Notes: generated from the letters alone by a model not told the origin. Positions 6,831 to 14,768 are shown, counted from the first letter of the stretch. The stretch: DNA of 20,256 nucleotides from Abiotrophia defectiva_A (GCA_963546405.1 CAUUNL010000033.1:1-20256); one strand, 5' to 3'. Translations and numbers: made by a program.

Positions 6831-7826
6831 ATGAAAAAAATTATCTTTATGGGAACGCCGCAGTTTGCGGCAGAAATTCTCCAAGGCTTACTCGAGCATG
6901 CCTCCTACCAGGTCATTGCGGTAGTGACCCAGCCTGACCGTCCGGTCGGACGCAAGCGGGTCTTGACCCAGTCACCCGTTAAGCAATTGGCCTTGGCCAA
7001 TGATATTCCCCTTTACCAACCTGAACGCATTAGTCGTTCTGAGGAATTAGAAGAACTGATTAATTTAGATGCTGACATTATCGTGACGGCGGCTTATGGT
7101 CAGTTCATTCCCACCCGTCTTATTAATTCAACGCCCCACACGGCTATCAATGTCCATGCTTCGCTACTACCTAAGTATCGCGGCGCCGCGCCTATTCACT
7201 ACGCCATCTGGAAGGGCGATCATGAGACCGGTATTTCCATTATTTACATGACCAAGGAAATGGATGCGGGTGATATTCTAGCCCAACGTTCCTGTGTCAT
7301 CGAATCAGATGAGACCGTGGGTGCCCTCTTTGGTAAGTTGGCTATTATCGGGCGGGAACTGCTCCTCGATACTCTCTTCAAACTTTTTGCCAATGAGATT
7401 ACAGCGATGGAGCAAGATGTCAGCCAAGTGGTCTTTTCGCCTTCAATTACTAAGGAACAAGAACAGCTTAACTGGCATGAGTCTGCTCACCAGGTAGACT
7501 GTCATGTTCGGGCCTTCAATCCTTTCCCTTCGACTTATACGGTCTTAGGTGACTTACGGATTAAGGTTTGGGCAGGAGCACCCATGGCTTATGAGCCAAG
7601 CCCAGAAGATCAGGCTGCAGAGCCAGGTACCATTCTGGCCTATAAACGTAAACACCTGATTGTGAAGTGTGGTCATCATTCCTATTATGGCATTCGCGAG
7701 TGGCAGGAGTCTGGTAAGAAGCGCCTGAGCCTAGAAGACTATTTCAAGGGCAATGATTTAGCGCAATTAGCAGGCCAAGTTTTCGCTTCGCCTCAAGTAG
7801 AAGAAGAGGAAGCTCATGAAAGTTAA
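6831..7826 (+). CDS. fmt: Methionyl-tRNA formyltransferase
   Basis: Fmt transfers a formyl group from 10-formyltetrahydrofolate to initiator Met-tRNA, allowing translation to begin with fMet. The N-terminal Rossmann-type domain opens IIFMGTPQFAAEIL. The catalytic triad residues are visible as Asn107 and His109 in INVHASLLPKYRGAAP and Asp145 in MDAGDIL, matching Asn-His-Asp of the E. coli enzyme. The C-terminal tRNA-binding domain follows at about 205-315. At 331 residues it is slightly longer than the typical ~315, because of an acidic tail (VEEEEAHES) whose codons also carry the rsmB ribosome site. A GAGG site (6817-6820) precedes the ATG by 10 bases. It overlaps rsmB by 11 bases. The deformylase gene def, often adjacent in Bacillus, is not here. 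Confidence 0.97.
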   Translation: MKKIIFMGTPQFAAEILQGLLEHASYQVIAVVTQPDRPVGRKRVLTQSPVKQLALANDIPLYQPERISRSEELEELINLDADIIVTAAYGQFIPTRLINSTPHTAINVHASLLPKYRGAAPIHYAIWKGDHETGISIIYMTKEMDAGDILAQRSCVIESDETVGALFGKLAIIGRELLLDTLFKLFANEITAMEQDVSQVVFSPSITKEQEQLNWHESAHQVDCHVRAFNPFPSTYTVLGDLRIKVWAGAPMAYEPSPEDQAAEPGTILAYKRKHLIVKCGHHSYYGIREWQESGKKRLSLEDYFKGNDLAQLAGQVFASPQVEEEEAHES

Positions 7827-9189
7827 GCCACAAGCCGCTAAGCGGCTCAAACATAATGTCCGCTTTCAGGCCCTGCAGCTCTTGGTAGAGATTGACTGGC
7901 ATGACCAGTATTCTAATGTTCTTCTCAATCGAGCACTGAGCCAGACAGAACTCAAGCTAGTCGATCAAGGGCTTTTGGTTAATTTAGTCTACGGTAGCAT
8001 TCAACATCGTTTGACCCTGGATTTCTACTTAGAACCTTTCATCAAAGGCAAGAAGTTAGAGCCATGGATTCGCTCCCTCTTAAGAATGACCGCCTATCAG
8101 ATGCTTTACCTAGAGCGGATTCCGGACCATGCAGCTATTAACGAAGCGGTTAACATTGCTAAACTCAATGGCCATGCAGGCCTGGCTGGCCTAGTCAACG
8201 GCGTCTTGCGCAATTTCCGTCGTCAGGAACTACGCTCCTTGGATACAGTGACAGACCCAGTTGAAGCCCTCAGCATTCAATACAGTATCGCCCCTTGGAT
8301 TGTGGCCCTCTTACAAAAACAGTATGACCAGTCAATCTTGGCTGATTTATTGGCTAGCCTCAACCAACGTCCACGTCTAACAGCCAGAATTCAAGCTCAT
8401 CCCAATGAGCGCGACCAAATCCTGGCCCAGCTAAGGGCAGCCGGCTATCAAGTTGAGGCCGGCAACCTATCGCCCTATGCTATTGAAAGCTTAGATGGTC
8501 GAATCATAGAGTCGCCAGCCTTTCAAGCAGGGCGTTTGACCATTCAGGATGAATCTTCTATGTTGGTGGCCCCAATCGGCCGGCCAGTAGCAGGTCAACG
8601 ACTCTTGGATGCTTGCAGTGCGCCTGGAGGCAAGGCGACCCATATGGCCTATTTACTAGAGGCCGGGCACTTGGATGCCCTGGATATTTCTCAGGCCAAG
8701 CTAGACTTGGTGGCGGGACACATGGAACGCCTAGGCTTAAGCCAACAAGAGGGTTTGATCATATCACTTCATGCCACAGATGCCTTAGACTTTATGCCCC
8801 CAAGCGGGACACTCTATGATATAATCTATTTGGATGCACCATGTTCAGGTCTCGGCCTCATGCGTCGCAAACCTGAAATTAAATATACTAAGCAAGCAAG
8901 CGATATTGAAGCACTTAGCAAGCTTCAGAGTCAGCTCTTAGACCATGTTGCCAGTCTACTCAAACCAGGCGGAACCTTAGTCTATTCAACCTGTACCTTG
9001 GCACAAGCTGAAAACCAAGCCCAGGTCAAGGCCTTCTTGGAAAGACAGGCTGACTTCCAACTCAGTTCGATAGGGCCAGAAGAAGTTCAAGGAGCGTCAG
9101 TTCTGACTGCAGATGGCATGATTGAAGTCTTGCCACAAGACTACTTGACCGATGGCTTCTTCATTGCACGTATGACTAAGTCAGCCTAG
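7816..9189 (+). CDS. rsmB: 16S rRNA (cytosine(967)-C(5))-methyltransferase RsmB
   Basis: RsmB (also called Sun or Fmu) methylates a cytosine of 16S rRNA, C967 in E. coli numbering, using S-adenosylmethionine. An N-terminal NusB-like RNA-binding domain (about residues 10-145, with IDWHDQYSNVLLNRAL and IPDHAAINEAVNIAK) is followed by the Rossmann methyltransferase domain. The SAM-binding motif is LDACSAPGGKATHMAYLL. The two RNA m5C-methyltransferase cysteines are present: Cys343 in DAPCSGLG (motif VI-type helper region) and Cys393 in YSTCTL (the expected nucleophile position). The length of 457 residues is normal. The start at 7816 overlaps the end of fmt, with GAGGAAG (7806-7812) as ribosome site, so translation is likely coupled. 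The C-terminal end lacks anything unusual. In Bacillus rlmN lies next; here the phosphatase gene follows directly. Confidence 0.97.
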   Translation: MKVKPQAAKRLKHNVRFQALQLLVEIDWHDQYSNVLLNRALSQTELKLVDQGLLVNLVYGSIQHRLTLDFYLEPFIKGKKLEPWIRSLLRMTAYQMLYLERIPDHAAINEAVNIAKLNGHAGLAGLVNGVLRNFRRQELRSLDTVTDPVEALSIQYSIAPWIVALLQKQYDQSILADLLASLNQRPRLTARIQAHPNERDQILAQLRAAGYQVEAGNLSPYAIESLDGRIIESPAFQAGRLTIQDESSMLVAPIGRPVAGQRLLDACSAPGGKATHMAYLLEAGHLDALDISQAKLDLVAGHMERLGLSQQEGLIISLHATDALDFMPPSGTLYDIIYLDAPCSGLGLMRRKPEIKYTKQASDIEALSKLQSQLLDHVASLLKPGGTLVYSTCTLAQAENQAQVKAFLERQADFQLSSIGPEEVQGASVLTADGMIEVLPQDYLTDGFFIARMTKSA

Positions 9190-9231
9190 CTTGCACTAAA
9201 ATCAACATATGAAGGAAACAGAGGTGACTAC

Positions 9232-9999
9232 ATGAAACTTGCACTATGTTCCAATATCGGTAAACGTCGAACAACCAACCAGGATTATGCGGATTATTTT
9301 CTTAATGATTTTGGACAACTCCTGCTCATCCTCTGTGATGGGGTAGGGGGGCATTTGGGTGGCGACGTAGCCAGTCAACGTACCACCCAATATATTGGGC
9401 AGTATTTCCAAGATTTGAACCAGGCCTTAGCACCTGAACAGGTGTCAGCGTGGATTGAAGGGACTTTAAAGCTAGTCAACCAACAAATTTATCAAGAAGC
9501 CCAAGCTGATAAGAACTTGAACGGCATGGGGACTACCATTGTCTTGGCCTTGATAGTCGATGGCACCATCTATTTAGGCCATGTAGGGGATAGCCGCGCT
9601 TATATCTATAAAGAAGGTAAGCTCCAGCAATATACTGAGGATCATTCCTTGGTTAATGAATTGATTCGGGCCGGGGAAATTACCTTGGAAGAATCTTATC
9701 TTCATCCCCATCGTAATGCCGTCACCCAATCCATTGGTCTGACTCATCCACTTGAGGTAGCCATTCAGACCGTGCCTAGCCAGGAGGCTGAGATGTTGCT
9801 CCTATGCTCTGATGGTTTGACTAATATGGTGTCACCTCAAGCCTTGGAAGAGCTCTTCCAGTCATCGCGCCAAGAGGCTAATTTTGCCCAGCAATTAATT
9901 GCAGCAGCTAACGAAGCTGGAGGCATGGATAACATTTCCGTTATTATTGCTTCAGACTTAAGCACTGAAAACTTAGAGGAGGTATCTGAATGGAAATAG
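9232..9999 (+). CDS. stp: PP2C-type Ser/Thr phosphatase Stp/PrpC
   Basis: This is a cytoplasmic PPM-family phosphatase that removes phosphate from Ser/Thr sites added by the neighbouring kinase. All core metal-binding motifs are present: NQD (Asp18), LCDGVGGH (Asp36), GHVGDSRAYI (Asp120), CSDGLTNMV (Asp194) and GGMDNISVI (Asp233). The MGTT segment that follows the metal-binding core is also seen. The length of 255 residues fits bacterial PrpC/Stp proteins (~245-255). The ribosome site GAGGTG (9221-9226) lies 5 bases before the ATG. The 42-base gap from rsmB holds no convincing promoter or terminator, so the gene is probably read from the priA-fmt-rsmB transcript. The 3' end carries the GAGGAGG site for the kinase gene and overlaps it by 10 bases, which is the conserved phosphatase-kinase arrangement. 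Confidence 0.96.
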   Translation: MKLALCSNIGKRRTTNQDYADYFLNDFGQLLLILCDGVGGHLGGDVASQRTTQYIGQYFQDLNQALAPEQVSAWIEGTLKLVNQQIYQEAQADKNLNGMGTTIVLALIVDGTIYLGHVGDSRAYIYKEGKLQQYTEDHSLVNELIRAGEITLEESYLHPHRNAVTQSIGLTHPLEVAIQTVPSQEAEMLLLCSDGLTNMVSPQALEELFQSSRQEANFAQQLIAAANEAGGMDNISVIIASDLSTENLEEVSEWK

Positions 10000-11969
10000 G
10001 CGATAAATTATCAGGCAGATACCTGCTAACAGACTTTATCGGTCAGGGTGGGATGGCCAATGTTTTCCTAGCCCAAGACTTAATCTTAGAAAGACAAGTA
10101 GCCGTTAAAGTCCTGCGTTTTGACTTCCAAGACAACCAGGATGCCATCCGTCGCTTCCAACGTGAAGCCATGTCGGCTAGCCAATTGCTGCACCGCAACA
10201 TCGTAGAAATCTATGATGTCGAGGAGAAAGAAGACCAGCAATACATTGTCATGGAGTATGTGGATGGGACAGATCTCAAGACTTATATTCGCCAAAATGC
10301 ACCCCTATCTTTAGAACTAGTGGTACTGATTATGAGTCAAATCCTGTCGGCTATTGAAGTGGCGCATAAGAACCAAATTATTCACCGGGATATTAAGCCT
10401 CAGAATATTTTGATTACCAAGACAGGTGCTATTAAGATTACCGACTTTGGGATTGCCATTGCCCTGTCGGATACTTCCATCACGCAGACTAATACGCTCT
10501 TGGGTTCGGTTCATTACCTATCACCTGAGCAAGCGCGTGGTAGCAATGCCACCGTTAAGTCAGATATCTACGCCCTAGGGGTCGTCCTCTATGAATTGAT
10601 TACTGGCTCTGTGCCATTTGATGGTGAATCAGCTGTCTCCGTGGCCCTCAAGCACTTCCAGGAAGAATTCCCACGTATCCGGGACAAGATGGACTATGTG
10701 CCGCAAAGCTTGGAAAACGTAGTCCTCAAGGCTACTGCTAAGGACCCAGCCAACCGTTACGATTCTGTTCATAGTATGTTAGCGGACTTATCGACGGCCC
10801 TTAATGCGAGTCGTATGAATGAACCGGTCTTTGTCCCGAATTCAAGTGGTCAGGCGCGAGTTCAAATGAAGCCTATAAAACCGGTCAAAACGCCGGTTGC
10901 AGCGCCAATTGAAGCGCCAGAACCCATCGATTATGATGCCTATCAACGCATTGATGAGGTGGCGCCTCTGGATAAGCCACGTCGTAAACGTCGGATTGCT
11001 GCCTGGCTCTTGGCCATCATCAGTCTCTTAGTTATTTGTGGTGGGGTCTATATCGCCTACACGCGCTTGACCGAGTACACTTCAGTGCCAGAAGTGGCCA
11101 AACTCAGCAAGGATGAGGCGGTACAGAAAATTCAAGCAGCCAATCTACAAGTGGGGGCCATTAAGCAGACTTGGAGTGACAGTATTCCTCAGGGTCAGGT
11201 GATTAAATCAACACCAGGCTCTGGCGCTCGGATTCGTAAGGCTTCAACAGTCGACTTAGAAATCAGTAACGGGAAAGAACAAGTTGAAATCGGCAACTAT
11301 GTCGGTCAAGACTATGAATCGGTTCGCTCCCAATTGACCGCGGCTAACTTTATCGTAGAGCGTCGTGACTTTGCTTCGACGCCAGAGAATAATGGGAAGA
11401 TTTTAGCCCAAAGCGTGGAACCAGGTTCCAAGGTGGTGCCAAGCACTACTTCCCTAGTCTTTACTGTAGGGAAGGTGGCAGACTCCACCACCATGCAGGA
11501 CTTCAATAACCTACCACTGGAAATGGTGCAAAACTTCGCGGAAGCTAACGGATTGACTGTTGACGTCAGCGAAGACTACGATAATGACATTCCAAAAGGG
11601 CGTGTCATCAGCCAAAGTCCTAAATATGGCGTGGCTTTAAGTCAAGGCGATACCATCAAGGTTACCGTTTCTAAAGGGCGCAAGGAAGAGAAGATCCTGA
11701 CGGCCGTTCAACGGGTAAATATTGAGTACGTGCCAAAATATGCTAGCACGGACGTCAACCAACGTAACCCATTGCCGAATAAGATTCAGGTCTTCATTGG
11801 CGATAGCCGCAACAATATTAATACGCTGGCCCAAGAATTTGAGATTTCTGAATCACGTAGTATCGAGATTCTGCTCTATATTATGGAAGGCGGCGTTGGT
11901 CAATACCGCGTCATGCGGGATGGCGAAGTCATTGCTGAAAGTAATGAAGTCTATCCAAATGATAATTAA
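9990..11969 (+). CDS. prkC: Membrane Ser/Thr protein kinase with PASTA repeats (PrkC/Stk1 type)
   Basis: This is a eukaryotic-like kinase that couples cell wall state to growth and division, and Stp opposes it. The cytoplasmic kinase domain (about 11-270) has the Gly-rich loop GQGGMA (18-23), Lys40, the HRDIKPQN catalytic loop (Asp134), the DFG triplet (152-154) and a Thr-rich activation loop up to SPEQARG. A proline- and charge-rich juxtamembrane linker (about 275-334) and a single membrane segment (about 336-357) follow. The extracellular part holds three PASTA repeats (roughly 364-427, 431-495 and 500-562), which bind muropeptides or lipid II in related kinases. A C-terminal domain of about 95 residues follows the repeats, as in B. 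subtilis PrkC and S. aureus PknB/Stk1. The 659-residue length fits those families. Streptococcal StkP has four repeats and enterococcal IreK five. Translation is likely coupled to stp. Confidence 0.96.
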   Translation: MEIGDKLSGRYLLTDFIGQGGMANVFLAQDLILERQVAVKVLRFDFQDNQDAIRRFQREAMSASQLLHRNIVEIYDVEEKEDQQYIVMEYVDGTDLKTYIRQNAPLSLELVVLIMSQILSAIEVAHKNQIIHRDIKPQNILITKTGAIKITDFGIAIALSDTSITQTNTLLGSVHYLSPEQARGSNATVKSDIYALGVVLYELITGSVPFDGESAVSVALKHFQEEFPRIRDKMDYVPQSLENVVLKATAKDPANRYDSVHSMLADLSTALNASRMNEPVFVPNSSGQARVQMKPIKPVKTPVAAPIEAPEPIDYDAYQRIDEVAPLDKPRRKRRIAAWLLAIISLLVICGGVYIAYTRLTEYTSVPEVAKLSKDEAVQKIQAANLQVGAIKQTWSDSIPQGQVIKSTPGSGARIRKASTVDLEISNGKEQVEIGNYVGQDYESVRSQLTAANFIVERRDFASTPENNGKILAQSVEPGSKVVPSTTSLVFTVGKVADSTTMQDFNNLPLEMVQNFAEANGLTVDVSEDYDNDIPKGRVISQSPKYGVALSQGDTIKVTVSKGRKEEKILTAVQRVNIEYVPKYASTDVNQRNPLPNKIQVFIGDSRNNINTLAQEFEISESRSIEILLYIMEGGVGQYRVMRDGEVIAESNEVYPNDN

Positions 11970-11973
11970 CCCT

Positions 11974-12002
11974 AAGAGGCTAGAAACTTCTAGCCTCTTT
12001 TT
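11974..12002 (+). terminator. Intrinsic terminator after prkC
   Basis: The arms AAGAGGCTAGAA (11974-11985) and TTCTAGCCTCTT (11988-11999) are perfectly complementary and run into TTTTT. It starts 4 bases after the kinase stop. It separates the kinase gene from rsgA, which has a promoter of its own. Confidence 0.92.
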
Positions 12003-12052
12003 CATGGGAAAATATGAGTCCTGATTAGTCTAGGCTGTCCTGTCAGCCAGAA

Positions 12053-12081
12053 CTGACAAGGCGCTTAAAATATGGTACCAT
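12053..12081 (+). promoter_or_regulatory. Promoter for rsgA-rpe-thiN
   Basis: CTGACA (12053-12058), a 17-base spacer and TACCAT (12076-12081) preceded by TGG make an extended -10 promoter. The transcript start would be near 12088. The in-frame ATG at 12072 lies inside this promoter, just upstream of its -10 hexamer, and could not be part of such a message. Confidence 0.6.
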
Positions 12082-12110
12082 TAAGTCAGTATCAAGCAGA
12101 GGGTGACAGT

Positions 12111-13064
12111 ATGGCAGAAGACAAAGTAATCATCAAAGAAGGCGTTATTTCCCAATCTCTTAGTGGCTTTTATTCAGTGCGGTCTGAGGGCCAAACCTAT
12201 GTGACCAAGCCCAGGGGGAATTTCCGCCACCAACAGCTCAAGCCTTTGGTGGGGGACCATGTTACCTTTGAATGGGAAGAGGGCTTAGACCCCAAGGCCG
12301 ACCAAGCCTTAGGACGCTTGATTGAGGTCCTACCTCGTCGTAATCAATTCGTTAGACCAAGTGTGGTCAATGTGGATGATGCGCTGGTGGTCATGTCCTT
12401 GGTGGAGCCGGACTTCTCCTATTCCCTAGTCGACCAATTTCTAGCCTCTGTGACTTCCCATGGCATTGAGCCACATCTGATTCTGACCAAATACGACCTC
12501 TTGCTAGCACAAGAAGGGGAGGAACAAGCCCAAGATCGTGTCGCCCAGATCCAAGCCCTTTATGAGGCGGCTGGTTATACAGTAACTGTCATGGATCCTG
12601 CATCGGATGCGCTAGCTAATCTTAGTCAACTCTTGCACCAAGGTCTCTATGTGGTGATGGGCCAGTCTGGGGTCGGTAAGTCCACCTTACTTAACCAGCT
12701 ACTACCTCAAGCTGACATTGAAACCGGCGAAATTAGCCAGTATCTGGGACGTGGGCGCCATACCACACGAGAAGTGACCCTCTATCCCTTGAATCAGGCT
12801 TTGATTGCTGACACGCCAGGCTTTTCGGCCCTAGATTTCGAACAGATTGAGAAGGAGCAAGTGACCCAACTCTTCCCAGAAATTCAAGAACTCAGCCAAG
12901 AATGTCGTTTCCGTTCCTGTCTCCATTTAGAAGAACCGGGTTGTGCGGTCAAGCAAGCATTAGAAGCGGGAAGCTTGGCTACTAGTCGCTACCAATCCTA
13001 TTGTCAATTAATCCAAAAAATTGATCAGCGCAAACCCCAATACCATCTCAAAAAACGCCGTTAA
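12111..13064 (+). CDS. rsgA: Ribosome small-subunit-dependent GTPase A
   Basis: RsgA (YloQ/CpgA) is a late 30S assembly GTPase that checks the decoding centre. An N-terminal OB-fold (about 8-80) precedes a circularly permuted GTPase domain whose motifs appear in the order G4 (TKYD, 126-129), G1/P-loop (GQSGVGKST, 184-192), G2 (RHTT, 216-219) and G3 (DTPG, 234-237). The C-terminal zinc knuckle has Cys265, Cys270, His272 and Cys278. The ATG at 12111 is chosen because AGAGGGTGA (12098-12106) sits just upstream and a promoter covers the earlier in-frame ATG at 12072. This gives 317 residues, slightly above the family's ~295. In B. subtilis this protein is a known substrate of PrkC. Here it starts its own unit, and its stop overlaps the strong ribosome site of rpe. 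Confidence 0.95.
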   Translation: MAEDKVIIKEGVISQSLSGFYSVRSEGQTYVTKPRGNFRHQQLKPLVGDHVTFEWEEGLDPKADQALGRLIEVLPRRNQFVRPSVVNVDDALVVMSLVEPDFSYSLVDQFLASVTSHGIEPHLILTKYDLLLAQEGEEQAQDRVAQIQALYEAAGYTVTVMDPASDALANLSQLLHQGLYVVMGQSGVGKSTLLNQLLPQADIETGEISQYLGRGRHTTREVTLYPLNQALIADTPGFSALDFEQIEKEQVTQLFPEIQELSQECRFRSCLHLEEPGCAVKQALEAGSLATSRYQSYCQLIQKIDQRKPQYHLKKRR

Positions 13065-13076
13065 GGAGGAAACTTT

Positions 13077-13724
13077 ATGTATATTGCACCTTCCATGTTG
13101 AGTGCCGATTTTAATAACCTAGCCCAATCTATTCGAATGGTTGAAGAAGCTGGGGCTGACTACCTACACATTGATATTATGGATGGGGATTTTGTACCCA
13201 ACATTTCCTTTGGCCCTATGCTCTATCAAGGCTTGCGCGCTCAATCTAAGCTAGTCTTTGATGTTCACATGATGGTGACCAATCCTGAACGCTATGTGGA
13301 CCAAGTGGTCAAGGCGGGCGCAGATGTGGTGACCGTTCATATGGAGGCGACACCTCATATTCATCGCGCTCTGCAGTTAATCAAGGCAGCGGGGGCCAAG
13401 GCGGGCGTTGTCATTAATCCAGGCACGTCAGTTGCGGCCATTGAAGCAGTTCTGGGTCAAGTTGATCAGGTCTTGGTCATGACAGTTAACCCAGGTTTTG
13501 GTGGTCAGGCCTTTATTCCTGCAACCTTGGACAAAGTTCGCCAATTGGCTGATTTGCGTCAAAAACAAGGCTATAGCTATCTAATTGAAGTTGACGGTGG
13601 GGTGAATGACAAGACGGCTACTGACTGTCTAGCGGCGGGCGCAGATATCCTAGTAGCAGGTTCTTACGTCTTCGGGCATTCAAATCCAGCCCAAGCCATT
13701 CAGACGCTCAAGTCCTTGGCATAG
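13077..13724 (+). CDS. rpe: Ribulose-phosphate 3-epimerase
   Basis: Rpe interconverts D-ribulose 5-phosphate and D-xylulose 5-phosphate in the pentose phosphate pathway. The TIM-barrel motifs are all visible: IAPSMLSADF at the N terminus, HIDIMDGDFVPN with metal ligands His31 and Asp33 and the catalytic Asp36, DVHMMV with His64, the phosphate loop VNPGFGGQ, and EVDGGVN with catalytic Asp173. The length of 215 residues is normal. A strong AAGGAGGA site (13063-13070) overlaps the rsgA stop and lies 6 bases before the ATG. It follows rsgA by 12 bases and precedes thiN by 28, so the three genes form one unit, as in Bacillus and other Firmicutes. Confidence 0.97.
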   Translation: MYIAPSMLSADFNNLAQSIRMVEEAGADYLHIDIMDGDFVPNISFGPMLYQGLRAQSKLVFDVHMMVTNPERYVDQVVKAGADVVTVHMEATPHIHRALQLIKAAGAKAGVVINPGTSVAAIEAVLGQVDQVLVMTVNPGFGGQAFIPATLDKVRQLADLRQKQGYSYLIEVDGGVNDKTATDCLAAGADILVAGSYVFGHSNPAQAIQTLKSLA

Positions 13725-13752
13725 CTAACTGATAGAGTAGGGGGCAGTCTAA

Positions 13753-14427
13753 GTGGCAACAGCATGTGTCATTGTCTGTGGGGGTGGACCTAATCCAGCC
13801 CTTGATCAGATTGAAAATTTAATCCAAGCCTATGACCAAGTTTATTTTGTAGGGGCTGACCGTGGAGCCCTAAGATTAGTCAGAGCAGGTTATGTTCTGG
13901 ATGTGGCCTTGGGCGACTTTGATTCGGTGTCAGAAGCAGAGCGTCAAGTCATTGAGGCGCACAGTCAGGAATTTCAAGCCTTTCCTAGCGAGAAGGACGA
14001 TACCGATGGTCATTTGGCCTTGGACCTGGCCATGACCCGCTGGCCGGAGGCAGATTATGTAGTGCTTGGTTTTCTAGGCGAAAGGGGCGGACGACTGGAC
14101 CATTTCTTGGCTAATATCTGGTTGGCCCATCAGCCACGTTTCCAAGTTGGTTTGTCTCGACTTAGCTTGCTGGAGGCTCACCACAAGGTGCGTTTCTTAG
14201 AGCCTGGCCACCATGTCTTGGCCTATGAGCCTTGTCTCTACCTGTCAGTCATTAGCCTGACACCAGTTCAAGGTCTGACCATTCATGGGGCCAAGTACAC
14301 CTTGCCAACAACTGATTATGCTAGTCCCCAATCCCTGATTAGCAATGAATACAAAGCCAGTCAGGAGCCTGTGGAAATTGCCTTTGAGTCGGGTCTAGTC
14401 ATGATTTTCTGGGTCAACCAAGTGTAA
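13753..14427 (+). CDS. thiN: Thiamine pyrophosphokinase
   Basis: ThiN transfers pyrophosphate from ATP to thiamine to make the cofactor thiamine pyrophosphate, which lets the cell use imported thiamine. The protein has the family motifs GADRGA (34-39), LGDFDS (53-58), EKDDTD (80-85) and GGRLDH (112-117) in the catalytic domain. The C-terminal beta-sandwich thiamine-binding domain ends with SLISNEY. The 224-residue length is typical. The start is GTG at 13753, with a G-rich site (about 13737-13744) upstream. The first in-frame ATG comes too far inside to retain the nucleotide-binding region. The gene is last in the rsgA-rpe-thiN unit, a conserved Firmicutes neighbourhood. No clear + strand terminator follows; the next promoter begins within 30 bases. 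Confidence 0.95.
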   Translation: MATACVIVCGGGPNPALDQIENLIQAYDQVYFVGADRGALRLVRAGYVLDVALGDFDSVSEAERQVIEAHSQEFQAFPSEKDDTDGHLALDLAMTRWPEADYVVLGFLGERGGRLDHFLANIWLAHQPRFQVGLSRLSLLEAHHKVRFLEPGHHVLAYEPCLYLSVISLTPVQGLTIHGAKYTLPTTDYASPQSLISNEYKASQEPVEIAFESGLVMIFWVNQV

Positions 14428-14453
14428 AAACCGAAAAAATCACCCTCAAAGAC

Positions 14454-14482
14454 TTGTCAAATGAGGGAAAATATGATAAATT
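14454..14482 (+). promoter_or_regulatory. Promoter for rpmB
   Basis: TTGTCA (14454-14459), a 17-base spacer and TAAATT (14477-14482) preceded by TGA form an extended -10 promoter. An inverted repeat, CCCTCA (14443-14448) and TGAGGG (14462-14467), flanks the -35 box. About 55 untranslated leader bases would precede rpmB. Confidence 0.55.
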
Positions 14483-14540
14483 AGTTCAGTATGATAAAGC
14501 AGAGACATTAAGCTCCTGCAGCGAAAAGGAGGAAACAAGA

Positions 14541-14729
14541 ATGGCTAAAGAATGTTATTTCACTGGGCGTAAAGCTCGTTCAGGTAACACTCGTTCAAAA
14601 GCGATGAACAAAACAAAACGTCGTTTCGGCGCTAACTTACAAAAAGTACGCATCTTAGTGGATGGCGAACCTAAGAAAGTTTGGGTTTCTGCTCGTGCTT
14701 TAAAATCAGGTAAAGTAGAACGCGTTTAA
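14541..14729 (+). CDS. rpmB: 50S ribosomal protein L28 (bL28)
   Basis: L28 is a small basic protein of the large ribosomal subunit. The reading frame is open further upstream, to 14454, but the true start is the ATG at 14541. It is preceded by an excellent AAAAGGAGG site (14524-14532) and gives the expected 62-residue product beginning MAKECYFTGRKARSGN. The rest is typical (TRSKAMNKTKRRFGANLQKVRI and a C-terminal WVSARALKSGKV). It has a single Cys near the start and no zinc-binding Cys pairs. Codon use is strongly biased (TTA, CGT, AAA, GGT), consistent with high expression. The gene stands alone with promoter and terminator, between thiN and the Asp23-family gene, as in other Firmicutes. Confidence 0.97.
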   Translation: MAKECYFTGRKARSGNTRSKAMNKTKRRFGANLQKVRILVDGEPKKVWVSARALKSGKVERV

Positions 14730-14739
14730 TAGCGATGAT

Positions 14740-14768
14740 CCCAGTCCCATGGATTGGGGCTTTTTTTT
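14740..14768 (+). terminator. Intrinsic terminator after rpmB
   Basis: The arms CCCAGTCC (14740-14747) and GGATTGGG (14751-14758) pair over 8 bp, including one G-U, with a CAT loop. Eight T residues follow (14761-14768). This is a strong rho-independent terminator 10 bases after the stop. Confidence 0.92.

Noticed and set aside
11722..12024. Alternative-frame + strand ORF of 100 residues over the prkC end and terminator
   Set aside because: It runs through the PASTA kinase coding region and the terminator hairpin, and it has no ribosome site or family resemblance.
14454..14540. Upstream extension of the rpmB reading frame (29 extra residues)
   Set aside because: The extra stretch covers the promoter and leader. 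The L28 family starts at MAK, and AAAAGGAGG directly precedes ATG 14541.
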